A stretch of 64,000 nt of DNA from CADCVQ01 sp038260305 (GTDB taxonomy: Bacteria; Actinomycetota; Thermoleophilia; Solirubrobacterales; Solirubrobacteraceae): positions 83,158-147,157 of the forward strand of contig JBBSNY010000008.1 of NCBI GenBank assembly GCA_038260305.1, written 5' to 3'. Positions 51,387-59,346 of the stretch are shown here, one piece after another. The position numbers and the translations under genes are program-made. Position 1 is the stretch's first letter; each line of letters opens with the position of its first letter. A model generated the notes under the pieces. It saw nothing but the letters and a program-made list of their open reading frames with translations. It did not search any database and was not told the DNA's origin.

Positions 51387-52346
51387 ATGGAGCGGTCCAC
51401 GTCAAAACGTCCATATGTTGGACGCATTGACGGTCACGTGTCGCTGGATCAGGCGATCGCCGGACTCGCGGCGCGGCAGCACGGCGTGGTCGCGCTGCGC
51501 CAGCTCGTCGACCTCGGGCTGAGCACGAGCGCCGCGCGCAGCCGCGTCTCCAGCGGGCGGCTACACCGCCTCCATTCGGGGGTCGTCGCCGTCGGATACG
51601 CGCGTCTGACGAGCCACGGGCATCACATGGCGGCGGTCCTCGCCTGCGGGCCCGGCGCGGTCCTCTCACACCGATCCGCGGCCGCAAAGCACAAATTGCG
51701 CAGCAGCCAGAGGGGGAAGATCGACGTGACGGCACCGGGAGAGAGTGGCCGCAGGCGCGCCGGGATCGATCCGCATAGCAGCGTCCTGCACCCTCACGAT
51801 GTGGCGGCCGTCGACGACATCCCGTGCACGACGGTCGCCAGGACATTGCTCGATCTCGCCGAGGTCCTCGATCGGCGCGGCCTCGAGCGCGCCTGCGAGC
51901 AGGCCGAGGTGCTGCGCGTCTTCGACCTGCGCGCGCTCGAAGACGTGCTGCGGCGAGCGAACGGGCGGCACGGCGCCCCGCGGCTGCGCTCCCTTCTCGC
52001 CGATTTCGCGATCGAACCCGTCTTCACCCGTCGCGAGCTCGAGGAGCGCTTCCTGCGCCTCTGTCGCGACCATGGGCTCGCCGCGCCCGAGGTCAACGCC
52101 CAGATCGTGCTCTGCGACGGAGCGCTCGAGAGCGACTTCGTCTGGCGCTCGCAGCGGCTCGTCGCCGAGACCGACGGGCGCGCGGTCCATCTGACCCGCG
52201 GCGCCTTCGAGAGCGATCGGCGACGTGATCAGCGGCTCATGCTCGGCGGCTGGCGCGTCGCGCGCTTCACGTGGCGCCAGCTGGCCGACGACCCGGCGAC
52301 GGTCGTCGCCACGCTGCGCGGGCTATTCGCTCTGGCCGCGACCTGA
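51387..52346 (+). CDS. AbiEi-type N-terminal domain plus DUF559 (Vsr/MutH-like nuclease fold) protein
   Basis: The 319-residue protein starts with an AbiEi antitoxin-like winged helix (LAARQHGVVALRQLVDLGLSTSAARSRVSSGRLHRLHSGVVAVG) and ends in a DUF559 domain with ESDFVWRSQRLVAETDGRAVHLTRGAFESDRRRDQRLMLGGWRVARFTWRQL, where D and E residues could bind metal in a Vsr-like nuclease fold. Such proteins are common orphans in actinobacteria, with no toxin partner. The ATG at 51387 is uncertain; the GTG at 51438 fits the start of the AbiEi domain as well. Confidence 0.82.
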   Translation: MERSTSKRPYVGRIDGHVSLDQAIAGLAARQHGVVALRQLVDLGLSTSAARSRVSSGRLHRLHSGVVAVGYARLTSHGHHMAAVLACGPGAVLSHRSAAAKHKLRSSQRGKIDVTAPGESGRRRAGIDPHSSVLHPHDVAAVDDIPCTTVARTLLDLAEVLDRRGLERACEQAEVLRVFDLRALEDVLRRANGRHGAPRLRSLLADFAIEPVFTRRELEERFLRLCRDHGLAAPEVNAQIVLCDGALESDFVWRSQRLVAETDGRAVHLTRGAFESDRRRDQRLMLGGWRVARFTWRQLADDPATVVATLRGLFALAAT

Positions 52347-52378
52347 GTTCGTCGCCGCGCTCCGCGCGACGGCCCAAT

Positions 52379-52804
52379 TCAGGCAGCCTGGGCAACGGCG
52401 CACCTTGCACAGCGCCCATGCACGATCGCCTCGACGCGCTCGGGCTCGAATCCGTGCGCGCCGGCGGCGGCGCGCTCCAGCGGGCCGCTGTCGAGGGCGA
52501 GCTCGAGATCCGCGACCGAGCCGCATTTCGTGCAGACGAGATGGTGGTGCGACTCCGTGCGCGGATCGAACAACGTCGTACCTGCCCGCTGTACGCGGCG
52601 CACCATGCCGAGCGTTTCGAGCAGCTCGAGCGTCGCGTAGATCGTGGGCAGAGAGACGTTCGGGAGGCGGTCGGTGACGGCGTCGAATAGCTCGTCGGCC
52701 GTGACGTGGCGGTCGAGCTCGTGCAACGCGCGGTGCACGACGATGCGCTGCGGGGTAACCCGCATACCACGTTCGCGCAGCGCCGCGGTCAAGTCTTGGC
52801 TCAT
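52379..52804 (-). CDS. Fur family metal- or peroxide-responsive repressor
   Basis: The 141-residue protein has the Fur layout: a winged helix (MRVTPQRIVVHRALHELDRHVTADELFDAV), the metal site HHHLVCTKCG (H86-H88, C91, C94) and a second structural CxxC (C132, C135). It should bind DNA as a metal-loaded dimer. It is divergent from a VIT-type transporter across two copies of a 25-bp repeat, so it probably represses that gene and itself. Zur, PerR and Fur cannot be told apart with confidence. TAAGAT on its strand is 6 nt before the ATG. Confidence 0.88.
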   Translation of the reverse strand: MSQDLTAALRERGMRVTPQRIVVHRALHELDRHVTADELFDAVTDRLPNVSLPTIYATLELLETLGMVRRVQRAGTTLFDPRTESHHHLVCTKCGSVADLELALDSGPLERAAAGAHGFEPERVEAIVHGRCARCAVAQAA

Positions 52805-52810
52805 TCGCTC

Positions 52811-52869
52811 ATCTTAGGGTGTCCTTACCGCAAGTCAAGTCGATATCTTAGGGTCTCCTTATTGCAAGT
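52811..52869. promoter_or_regulatory. Two near-identical 25-bp repeats, candidate Fur-family operators
   Basis: The repeats are 52811-52835 and 52845-52869, 34 bp apart, identical at 22 of 25 positions; both contain ATCTTAGGGT, CTCCTTA or TCCTTA, and GCAAGT. Each has a TNAGG-N4-CCTNA core. The first contains ATCTTA, whose reverse TAAGAT is the fur -10 box, and the second covers the -35 region of the VIT gene. Confidence 0.65.
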
Positions 52870-52876
52870 TCATGGG

Positions 52877-52882
52877 TATAGT
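52877..52882 (+). promoter_or_regulatory. Putative -10 box (TATAGT) for a leaderless transcript
   Basis: TATAGT is followed by 7 nt and the ATG at 52890. The -35 region falls in the second operator repeat, which makes Fur-type repression plausible. Confidence 0.55.
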
Positions 52883-52889
52883 GAGGATC

Positions 52890-53399
52890 ATGAACGCTCC
52901 CGCCCTTGGATTCCGCACTCGCTGGCGCGCCGCGGACGAGCGCCAGCGCCTCTTGCAGGTCGTCCAGCCCTCGCTCATCGGGCTCATCGACGGCACGATC
53001 TCGACGCTCGCGCCGATCTTCGCGGCCGCCTTCATCGCAGGCTCGCGCGCGGCGCTGCTCGTCGGCCTCGCCTCGGCGCTCGGCGCCGCGATCAGCATGG
53101 GCATGTCCGAGGGCCTCTCGGACGATGGCGAGATCACCGGGCGCGGGGCAGCACTCAGCCGCGGGCTCATCACGGGCTTCGCGACCTTCGCCGGCGGCAC
53201 CGCGCACGCGCTGCCCTTCCTCATCGACGACATCCACACGGCGCTGACCGTCGCCTACGTCGTCGTCAGCATCGAGCTCGTCGTCATCGCGTGGGTCCGC
53301 AAGCGGTTCCTGAACGTCGCGCTGCGCACCTCACTGCTGCAGGTCACGCTCGGCGGCGTGATCGTCGCGACCGTCGGAATCCTCGTCGGCCACGCGTAG
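52890..53399 (+). CDS. VIT/CCC1-type iron or manganese transporter
   Basis: The 169-residue membrane protein resembles the VIT domain (also found at the end of the membrane-bound ferritin MbfA): LLQVVQPSLIGLIDGTISTLAPIFAAAF, then GAAISMGMSEGLSDDGEITGRG, and about five hydrophobic segments. It should move Fe2+ or Mn2+ out of the cytoplasm. The ATG at 52890 is preferred over 52872 because TATAGT lies 7 nt upstream. Divergent from the Fur-type gene across a shared operator, so it is probably derepressed by metal excess. Confidence 0.85.
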   Translation: MNAPALGFRTRWRAADERQRLLQVVQPSLIGLIDGTISTLAPIFAAAFIAGSRAALLVGLASALGAAISMGMSEGLSDDGEITGRGAALSRGLITGFATFAGGTAHALPFLIDDIHTALTVAYVVVSIELVVIAWVRKRFLNVALRTSLLQVTLGGVIVATVGILVGHA

Positions 53400-53408
53400 C
53401 GCTCGACG

Positions 53409-54626
53409 TCAGGCGGGCAGCGGCTCGTCCGGCTCGCGGCTGCGGCGCGCGATCCAGTCCACGCCCGGACCGTCGCTGAGCCCATGGGCGATCGTCGACG
53501 CGAACACGACGAGCGCCGCGAGGTTGAACAGCTGCGACGACGCCGGGAATCCCTCCGCCAGCACGAGCAGCGCGAAGGTCATCGTTGCGACGCCCTTGGG
53601 GCCGAACCACGCCATGAACGCCTTCGTAGCCGTGTCGACGCCGGTACCCGAGAGGGCCAACCAGACCGCCACCGGACGAGCGACGAGCAGCGTGACGAGC
53701 ACGATCGCGACCGCGGCGAACCCGTCGCCGAAAAGCCCGTTCAACGTCAGCAGGCTGCCGAAGACGATGAAGATCCCGAGCTTGACGATCTCGACGATGT
53801 CCTGGGCGCGTTCCTCGAAGACGTGTGCCAGGTCGGGCCGGCGAATGCCCAGCACGATGGCGCAGACGAAGACGGCGATCAGCCCGTTGCCGTGCGGCGG
53901 CAGCGTCGTCGTTCCGTAGGCGAGGAACGCGACGCCGAGCGCGTACAGCGCGCGCTGGTGCGGCGGCGTTCCGTCGCCCAGTGCACTCTCCTTCGGCAGC
54001 AGGACGCTTGCCGCGAACCCGATCGCAAGCCCGAAGGCGAGCCCGAGACCGACGTCCTGCGCCACGAACTTCCACCACACGAAGTCGCCGTTGCTCGCCT
54101 GCAGCGCCGCGATCAGCGCGAGCACCGGCGCGAGAGCCAAGCCGTCGTTCATGCCCGACTCGAGGTTCAGGGAGTGGCGGATGATCCTCGGTACGCGAGG
54201 GTTCGTGACGACGCCCGAGGACAGCACCGGGTCGGTCGGCGCCAGCAGCGCGCCGAGCAGGAACGCCTCCGTCCAGGACAGTCCGACAAGCGCCTTCGCC
54301 GTGAGCGCGACGATCAATGCGGTGATCGGCATCGCGATGACGAGCTTGCGCGCCGGCAGGTGCCAGGCGGTGCGGAGCATCTCCTCCTCGACCTCGAGCC
54401 CGTCGCGAAAGAGGATCACGACGAGCGCGGTGATCGCAAGGATCTCCACGAAGCCGGACCCGTGGTCGAGCTTCAGGACGCCGAGCCCGCCGCTGCCGAG
54501 CAGGAAGCCGACGAGCACGAAGATCGACGTCAACGCAAGGAAGCTTCGGTGCACGAGCGCGGAGACGAGCGCGCCGAACATCAGCAGGCCGCCGAACAGG
54601 GCTGCGGCGGTCTCGAAGTCTGTCAC
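53409..54626 (-). CDS. CPA1/NhaP-type Na+(K+)/H+ antiporter
   Basis: The 405-residue protein has about twelve hydrophobic segments and the family marks FRDGLEVEEE, GALLAPTDPVLSSGVV (the APTDP motif) and NLESGMNDGLALAP with the ion-binding E-S-x-x-N-D segment, followed by GPKGVATMTFALLVLAEG. It exchanges Na+ or K+ for protons at the inner membrane. GTG start at 54626, with GAGGCT 7 nt upstream as a weak -10. Convergent with the VIT gene (9 bp). Confidence 0.9.
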   Translation of the reverse strand: MTDFETAAALFGGLLMFGALVSALVHRSFLALTSIFVLVGFLLGSGGLGVLKLDHGSGFVEILAITALVVILFRDGLEVEEEMLRTAWHLPARKLVIAMPITALIVALTAKALVGLSWTEAFLLGALLAPTDPVLSSGVVTNPRVPRIIRHSLNLESGMNDGLALAPVLALIAALQASNGDFVWWKFVAQDVGLGLAFGLAIGFAASVLLPKESALGDGTPPHQRALYALGVAFLAYGTTTLPPHGNGLIAVFVCAIVLGIRRPDLAHVFEERAQDIVEIVKLGIFIVFGSLLTLNGLFGDGFAAVAIVLVTLLVARPVAVWLALSGTGVDTATKAFMAWFGPKGVATMTFALLVLAEGFPASSQLFNLAALVVFASTIAHGLSDGPGVDWIARRSREPDEPLPA

Positions 54627-54708
54627 CGTCCACAGCCTCTCATACCCGCGATGGCGTCGGTCGCGGCGCCAGCCTCAGCGCCCTCAGCCTGGATCCCCGA
54701 TCCAAAGC

Positions 54709-55203
54709 TCAGTTCACGTCGTAGGTGAACTTGCCGTTTGAGTCGGTCTGCGTGGCGGCGATCGTGCGCGTCACGCCGGCGGCCGTCGCCTTGCACGCAA
54801 AGCGCCGGCCCTTCGCGACGACGATGATCTCCTGGCACGCGACGCTCGTCCCGGGCTCGCCCTTGGAGAGCTCCGCCGTGATCGCCTCCTCGGCGCGGCG
54901 TGGCTGCAAGAACGGCGTGCGCACGGTCATGTTGCCCTTGTCGTCGCGCTGCGTGACCTGGGCGTTGCCCTTCGAACCGTCGCGGCCCGTCACGACGCAG
55001 CGAAACGTCGCCTTCGCCTGCACCTTCACCTTCGTGGGGCAGACGACGGAGCGAACCCGCGCGCCGACCTTCGTGCGGACCGCCGTGTCGATGAACTTCG
55101 AAGCCTTGTCGACGTCGATCTTCGACTGCCCGCAGCCGGCCGCCGCCAGCGTCGCGAGCACGGCCACGAGGCCGGCCGGGAGGATCTTCGACGCTGATCG
55201 CAC
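54709..55203 (-). CDS. DUF4333 lipoprotein, paralogue of the gene at 50785
   Basis: The 164-residue precursor has a lipobox AAGC (C22 or near) and the same two-half DUF4333 plan with paired cysteines: VRSVVCPTKVKVQAKATFRCVVTGRDGS and ELSKGEPGTSVACQEIIVVAKGRRFACKATAAG. It matches the other DUF4333 protein in length and pattern. The GTG at 55203 is supported by TACAGT 6 nt upstream; the longer frame runs through the divergent promoter. Function unknown. Confidence 0.84.
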   Translation of the reverse strand: MRSASKILPAGLVAVLATLAAAGCGQSKIDVDKASKFIDTAVRTKVGARVRSVVCPTKVKVQAKATFRCVVTGRDGSKGNAQVTQRDDKGNMTVRTPFLQPRRAEEAITAELSKGEPGTSVACQEIIVVAKGRRFACKATAAGVTRTIAATQTDSNGKFTYDVN

Positions 55204-55209
55204 CGGCGC

Positions 55210-55215
55210 ACTGTA
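55210..55215 (-). promoter_or_regulatory. Putative -10 box (TACAGT) for a leaderless transcript
   Basis: TACAGT on the minus strand is followed by 6 nt and the GTG at 55203. Confidence 0.5.
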
Positions 55216-55294
55216 ATCAGCGCCGCGGGCGCGTGCGAGGAAACCCGTCCCGGCGGTCCGCCGCGCCCAGTCGGGGAGCGCCGATGGCGTCCAA

Positions 55295-55300
55295 TACCCT
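55295..55300 (+). promoter_or_regulatory. Putative -10 box (TACCCT) for a leaderless transcript
   Basis: TACCCT is followed by 6 nt and the GTG at 55307. Confidence 0.45.
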
Positions 55301-55306
55301 TGCTGC

Positions 55307-56368
55307 GTGCCCCTTCCCGAGGTTCTCCGCAAGCTGCTCACCGCCGCCGGCCCATCGGGCTACGAGACGGCCCCGGCCGCGGTCTTCACGGACGCCGCGC
55401 GCGCCTTCACCGACGACGTCTCGGTCGACATCATGGGATCCGCGATCGCCCGGGTCGCGGGCACGGCGGACGCTGCGCCCTCTCTCGCGATCGTGGGCCA
55501 CATCGACGAGATCGGCCTGATCGTCACCCACATCGACGACAACGGCTTCCTGCGCTTCCTCGGCGTCGGCGGCTGGGACCCGCAGATCCTCGTCGGACAG
55601 CGCGTGCAGCTGCTCACCCGCGACGGCATCGTGCCCGGCGTCGCCGGCCGCAAGGCGATTCACCTGCTGCGCGAGGAGGACCGCAAGAAGGTCCCCGAGC
55701 TGCGCGATCTGCACATCGACATCGGCGCAAAGGACGGTGACGACGCTCGCAAGCGCGTGCGCATCGGCGACGTCGCGGTCATCGCCGGCGAGCCCGTCGA
55801 GCTCGCCAACGAGCGCGTCGTCTCACGCTCGATGGACAACCGCCTCGGCGCCTTCATCGCGCTCGAGGCCGCGCGCCTCGTCGCGCAAGACGGCGGCGCG
55901 CCCGGCGACGTGCTTGCCTGCGGCGTCGTCCAGGAGGAGATCACGTTCGGCGGCGCGCGCACCTCCGCCTACCGCCTGCAGCCGGACGTCGCGATCGTCG
56001 TCGACGTCACCCACGAGACCGGCTCGCCCGGCGTCGACGTCAACCAGATCGGCAAGCACGAGTTCGGCGCCGGTCCGATCATCGAGCGCGGCTCGCTGCT
56101 GAACCCGATCGTCTTCGAGCTCCTGCACGACGCCGCCGAGCGCGAGCAGATCCCGTTCACGATCCAGGCCTCGGCACGCTCGACCGGCACCGACGCCGAC
56201 GCGATCCACCTGTCGCGCGCGGGCGTGCCGACCGGCGGCGTCTCGATCGCGCTGCGCTACATGCACTCCCCCGTCGAGATGGTCCAGCTCGATGACATCA
56301 CGGCCTGCGCGAAGCTCATCGCGGCGTTCGCGATGGCCCTCGACGCCGAGACCTCGTTCGTGCGCTGA
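55307..56368 (+). CDS. M42 family metallo-aminopeptidase
   Basis: The 353-residue protein is a cytoplasmic dinuclear metal aminopeptidase. The metal ligands and catalytic residues are visible: H65 (VGHIDEIG) and D67, D177 (RSMDNRLGA), E210-E211 (VVQEEITFGGA), D233 (VVDVTHE) and H320 (RYMHSPVEM). This set is the M42/FrvX pattern. The GTG start at 55307 is supported by TACCCT upstream. A HAD phosphatase follows 5 bp later, so the two are probably an operon. Confidence 0.92.
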   Translation: MPLPEVLRKLLTAAGPSGYETAPAAVFTDAARAFTDDVSVDIMGSAIARVAGTADAAPSLAIVGHIDEIGLIVTHIDDNGFLRFLGVGGWDPQILVGQRVQLLTRDGIVPGVAGRKAIHLLREEDRKKVPELRDLHIDIGAKDGDDARKRVRIGDVAVIAGEPVELANERVVSRSMDNRLGAFIALEAARLVAQDGGAPGDVLACGVVQEEITFGGARTSAYRLQPDVAIVVDVTHETGSPGVDVNQIGKHEFGAGPIIERGSLLNPIVFELLHDAAEREQIPFTIQASARSTGTDADAIHLSRAGVPTGGVSIALRYMHSPVEMVQLDDITACAKLIAAFAMALDAETSFVR

Positions 56369-56373
56369 GCGGC

Positions 56374-57120
56374 GTGCAACCGCCGCCGACGCTGCCTGTG
56401 CCCGACGAGCCGCCAGGCGAGTGGGTGCTGCTGTTCGACATCGACGGCACGCTGCTGATCGGCGCCGCCGGCGCGCACCGCGACGCGATCCACGAGGCGC
56501 TGCGCGTCGTGCACGGGGTGCGGGCCGCCGACGAGCGCGACGGCGACACGGCTGGACGCACGGACCGCGACATCGCGCGCGGGCTACTCGTCAAGGCCGG
56601 CATCTCGGCCGCGCGGATCGACGAACGCGCCGAGGATGTCCGGATCGCGGCCTGCGAGGCGTACGCGCGGCTGTGCCCCGCCGACCTCTCGGCGACCGTC
56701 GCGCCGGGCATCGGCGAGCTGCTCGATCGACTCGCCGCGCGCGACGACGTGATCCTCAGCCTCGTCACCGGCAACTACGAGCCGATCGCCCGCGTCAAGC
56801 TGCGCGCCGCCGGCATCGGCCACCACTTCGCCGCCGGCCAAGGTGGCTTCGGTTCCGACCACGAGTCGCGCGCCGAGCTGCCCGCGATCGCCCGCCGCCG
56901 GGCGGCGACATCCGATGAGCCGTGGCCGCGCCGGCGCACGCTGCTGATCGGCGACACGCCGCGCGACATCGCGTGCGCGCGGGCCGACGGCGTACGCGTC
57001 ATCGCCATCGCGACGGGGCCGCACGCGCCCGACGCGCTCGCCGCCGCCGACGCCGTCGCGCGCGACGCGCACGAGCTCGGCACGCTGCTCGCCGCGAGCC
57101 TGGCGCCCGCCCACCCTTAG
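56374..57120 (+). CDS. HAD family phosphatase, phosphoglycolate phosphatase-like
   Basis: The 248-residue protein has HAD motif I FDIDGTLL (D22, D24), motif II SLVTGN, and motif IV LIGDTPRDIACARADGVRVIAIATG with the acidic pair. It should be a Mg2+ phosphatase of a small phospho-metabolite. The GTG start is 5 bp after the M42 stop. The TAG stop is followed within 70 bp by the leaderless promoter of the next gene. Confidence 0.87.
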   Translation: MQPPPTLPVPDEPPGEWVLLFDIDGTLLIGAAGAHRDAIHEALRVVHGVRAADERDGDTAGRTDRDIARGLLVKAGISAARIDERAEDVRIAACEAYARLCPADLSATVAPGIGELLDRLAARDDVILSLVTGNYEPIARVKLRAAGIGHHFAAGQGGFGSDHESRAELPAIARRRAATSDEPWPRRRTLLIGDTPRDIACARADGVRVIAIATGPHAPDALAAADAVARDAHELGTLLAASLAPAHP

Positions 57121-57178
57121 CCGCCGCAGACCCGGCCGTCGCGACGCGAAGGCGGCGTCGCGACCGGCTCCCACGCAC

Positions 57179-57184
57179 TACTCT
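57179..57184 (+). promoter_or_regulatory. Putative -10 box (TACTCT) for a leaderless transcript
   Basis: TACTCT is followed by 7 nt and the GTG at 57192. Confidence 0.45.
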
Positions 57185-57191
57185 TGAGCGC

Positions 57192-57647
57192 GTGAGCACC
57201 ACCTCGCGCATCCTCGCGATCGCCGGCACGCTCGCCGTCCTCGTGATCGCGTTCATCGTGCTCTCGCCCGGCGACAACAAGGACAAGACGGCGTCGACGA
57301 CGAGCACGGCCACGACCACGCCGGCGGCGACGGCGACCACCGGCGACGGCGCGCCGCAGGCCGAGCCGGCCCCGCCGACGCCGACGTTCACGACGGTCAC
57401 GGTGCGCGGCGGCAAGCCGGTCGGCGGGATCAAGAAGATCGAGATCTCCAAGGGCGACCGCGCCCGCATCGAGATCACCTCGCCCGACACCACCGACGAG
57501 ATCCACCTCCACGGCTACGACCTGAAGCGCGACCTCAAGGCCGGTGGCAGCGTGCGCTTCTCGTTCGTCGCGAAGTCCGACGGCATCTACGAGATCGAGC
57601 TCGAGGGCGCCGGCGTGCAGATCGCCGAGCTCGTCGTGAACCCATAG
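57192..57647 (+). CDS. Membrane-anchored cupredoxin-like protein
   Basis: The 151-residue protein has an N-terminal hydrophobic anchor (RILAIAGTLAVLVIAFIVL), a Thr/Ala/Pro-rich linker, and a cupredoxin-like beta-sandwich at about 72-151 (ISKGDRARIEITSPDTTDEIHLHGYDLKRDLKAGGSVRFSFVAKSDGIYEIELEGAGVQIAELVV). The HLHGYD segment supplies histidines, but there is no cysteine, so no type 1 copper site is expected. It resembles the cupredoxin-like domains next to EfeO-type iron proteins. The longer frame from 56922 overlaps the HAD gene. Confidence 0.78.
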   Translation: MSTTSRILAIAGTLAVLVIAFIVLSPGDNKDKTASTTSTATTTPAATATTGDGAPQAEPAPPTPTFTTVTVRGGKPVGGIKKIEISKGDRARIEITSPDTTDEIHLHGYDLKRDLKAGGSVRFSFVAKSDGIYEIELEGAGVQIAELVVNP

Positions 57648-57826
57648 CTCGGGTGGGCCGTCCGCAAGCGAGCGGGCGACGCCGCGCGCCGACGATCCGC
57701 ATGACCCGCTTGCCGCTTGCACGTCCCGGCCACACCAGGACAACCGCTTCGAGAGCGGCGGCTGACGGAGCTCAAGCACTACAGCGATAGGTCGGACTTC
57801 GGAGTTGTCCGGAGCCCGGGGGCGGG

Positions 57827-58234
57827 TCAGGGCCGAGGGGAGGCGAGCGCTTGCGTGGCCGCGGGATCCTGCTGGGGCGCGAGGATGAACGTCTCGACCG
57901 CGATGTCCGGGTCGACGTGATTGGCGCTGAGGAAGGCGGCCACGCGGCGCTGCATGATCGCCTCAACGCCGGCGACGAGCTCCGGCCCCATGACCTGCTG
58001 AAACGTGTGCCGCGTGGCGAGCACCGTGGGGGCGTGGTCGTGCTCGAGCAGCGTCAGCTCGGCCCGCGTCAACGTGTCCTGGAGGACGACGGTGACCATG
58101 TCCTCGTTGATGAACGTGCGCGCGCGGGTCGGACCACGGCCGGTGTACTGGCTCATGAGACGGACCGTCAGGTTGGAGATCGCGGCTGACCTGGATCCCC
58201 CGGCTGATGGCTGCGCTGCGTCGACGGCGGTCAT
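57827..58234 (-). CDS. DUF2294/MpsC family protein
   Basis: The 135-residue protein matches the DUF2294 family, one member of which (MpsC) is a soluble part of a staphylococcal Na+-translocating membrane-potential system: ISNLTVRLMSQYTGRGPTRARTFINEDMVTVVLQDTLTRAE and LVAGVEAIMQRRVAAFLSANHVDPDIAVETFILAP. The family is widespread in sporulating and soil bacteria without MpsAB partners; none are seen here. GGAG lies just upstream of the ATG at 58234 (CAGGAGCGCGTGATG). Confidence 0.82.
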   Translation of the reverse strand: MTAVDAAQPSAGGSRSAAISNLTVRLMSQYTGRGPTRARTFINEDMVTVVLQDTLTRAELTLLEHDHAPTVLATRHTFQQVMGPELVAGVEAIMQRRVAAFLSANHVDPDIAVETFILAPQQDPAATQALASPRP

Positions 58235-58359
58235 CACGCGCTCCTGGGTCGTCTCCTTCCTGGAGGGCGGGCCGCGCGGGATGCAGGAAGGAGACGGCGA
58301 CGTGCCACTCCCACGCGAGCCGCGTTCTCCCACCGTCCGGCGCCTCTGCGGCACCGTCC

Positions 58360-58380
58360 GCCCGGACCTCGCGTCCGGGC
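58360..58380 (-). terminator. 8-bp perfect stem hairpin after the DsbA-like gene
   Basis: GCCCGGAC (58360-58367) pairs with GTCCGGGC (58373-58380) across a 5-nt loop. It lies about 55 nt beyond the stop of the DsbA-like gene, between two minus-strand genes. No T-tract is present. Confidence 0.4.
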
Positions 58381-58433
58381 AGCGTATCGCTCCCGGTCAG
58401 TCGCGTGGGTCCAGCCTGCGCGCGCGGCGGTGG

Positions 58434-59279
58434 TCAGGCCGGCGACCAGAGGCCGTCGAAGCCGAGGTGGCGCTCGTTCGCCACGCGACCGAGCTCCTCG
58501 CGCGCCCGCTCGTGGCCGATCTCGCACACGACCGCGACCTCGCGCGTGGCGAGCGGCTCGCCCGCCCACTCCAGGAGCTCGAGCACCGAGGCGGGCGTAT
58601 CGCGGGGCGCAACTGCGGGTGCCACGTTCGCGATCGCCACCTCGTATGCGGCGTACGGCTGAAAGCCCGGCACGTCGATCTGGGTGCCCGTGTCGAGGGC
58701 GACGATCTCGAGCGACGGGCATGTGTAGCGCCGGCCACCCTCCCATGGAGCGAGGCGATCGTCCTGCGCCAACGACGCCGCCGTCGGGTTGCGCGAGGCG
58801 GCGCGATCCTCGTCGAGGACCGTCTCGGTCTCGCCCTCGCCGATCCACGACTCGAGCTCGGCCGGATCGAGGCCCGCGTCGCGCGCCGCGCTCGCGCGCG
58901 TGGACCGCTCGTCGAGGTGCTCGCCGGCGAAGTGGCACACGCGCAGCGCGCGCAGCAGCGCGTCCACGGCGTCCGGTGCGTGCAGGCGCGCGGCGACGAC
59001 GGCGCGGCAGGCGGGGGCCGTCGCGGCCATGCGGTCGCGCAGCGACGTGTCGATCGGCATGCCGTGATCGTGCGAGATCGTCGCGAAGGCGTCCTGCAGC
59101 TTCGCGGGCGTCAAGCCCTTGGCCACGTACTCGTCGCCGTGGTCGGCGAGCACGACCATCCGGCGTCGCCACTGGATCGCATCGCCGTAGCGCCACCGCA
59201 GGCGACGACGAAACGGCTCGGCCGACCACGCCCACGGGCACCCGGGATCGGTGAACTCGGTGATGGAGATGGTTGTCAC
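58434..59279 (-). CDS. DsbA-family thioredoxin-like protein with CPWA active site
   Basis: The 281-residue protein has a DsbA fold with ITEFTDPGCPWAWSAEPFRRRLRWRYG; the active site is C14-P-W-A17, so only one of the two cysteines is present. A cytoplasmic isomerase- or transferase-like role (as in hydroxychromene carboxylate isomerases) is more likely than disulfide exchange. The GTG at 59279 is supported by TAGAAC 8 nt upstream; the longer frame to 59636 runs through the divergent Tim44-like gene. Confidence 0.8.
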   Translation of the reverse strand: MTTISITEFTDPGCPWAWSAEPFRRRLRWRYGDAIQWRRRMVVLADHGDEYVAKGLTPAKLQDAFATISHDHGMPIDTSLRDRMAATAPACRAVVAARLHAPDAVDALLRALRVCHFAGEHLDERSTRASAARDAGLDPAELESWIGEGETETVLDEDRAASRNPTAASLAQDDRLAPWEGGRRYTCPSLEIVALDTGTQIDVPGFQPYAAYEVAIANVAPAVAPRDTPASVLELLEWAGEPLATREVAVVCEIGHERAREELGRVANERHLGFDGLWSPA

Positions 59280-59287
59280 TGCAACGA

Positions 59288-59293
59288 GTTCTA
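59288..59293 (-). promoter_or_regulatory. Possible -10 box (TAGAAC)
   Basis: TAGAAC on the minus strand is followed by 8 nt and the GTG at 59279. The last base differs from TANNNT. Confidence 0.3.
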
Positions 59294-59346
59294 CATGACG
59301 GAGCACCTCGGCCGACGAGGTCGGGCGCGCCTGCGAGGATGGCGCG

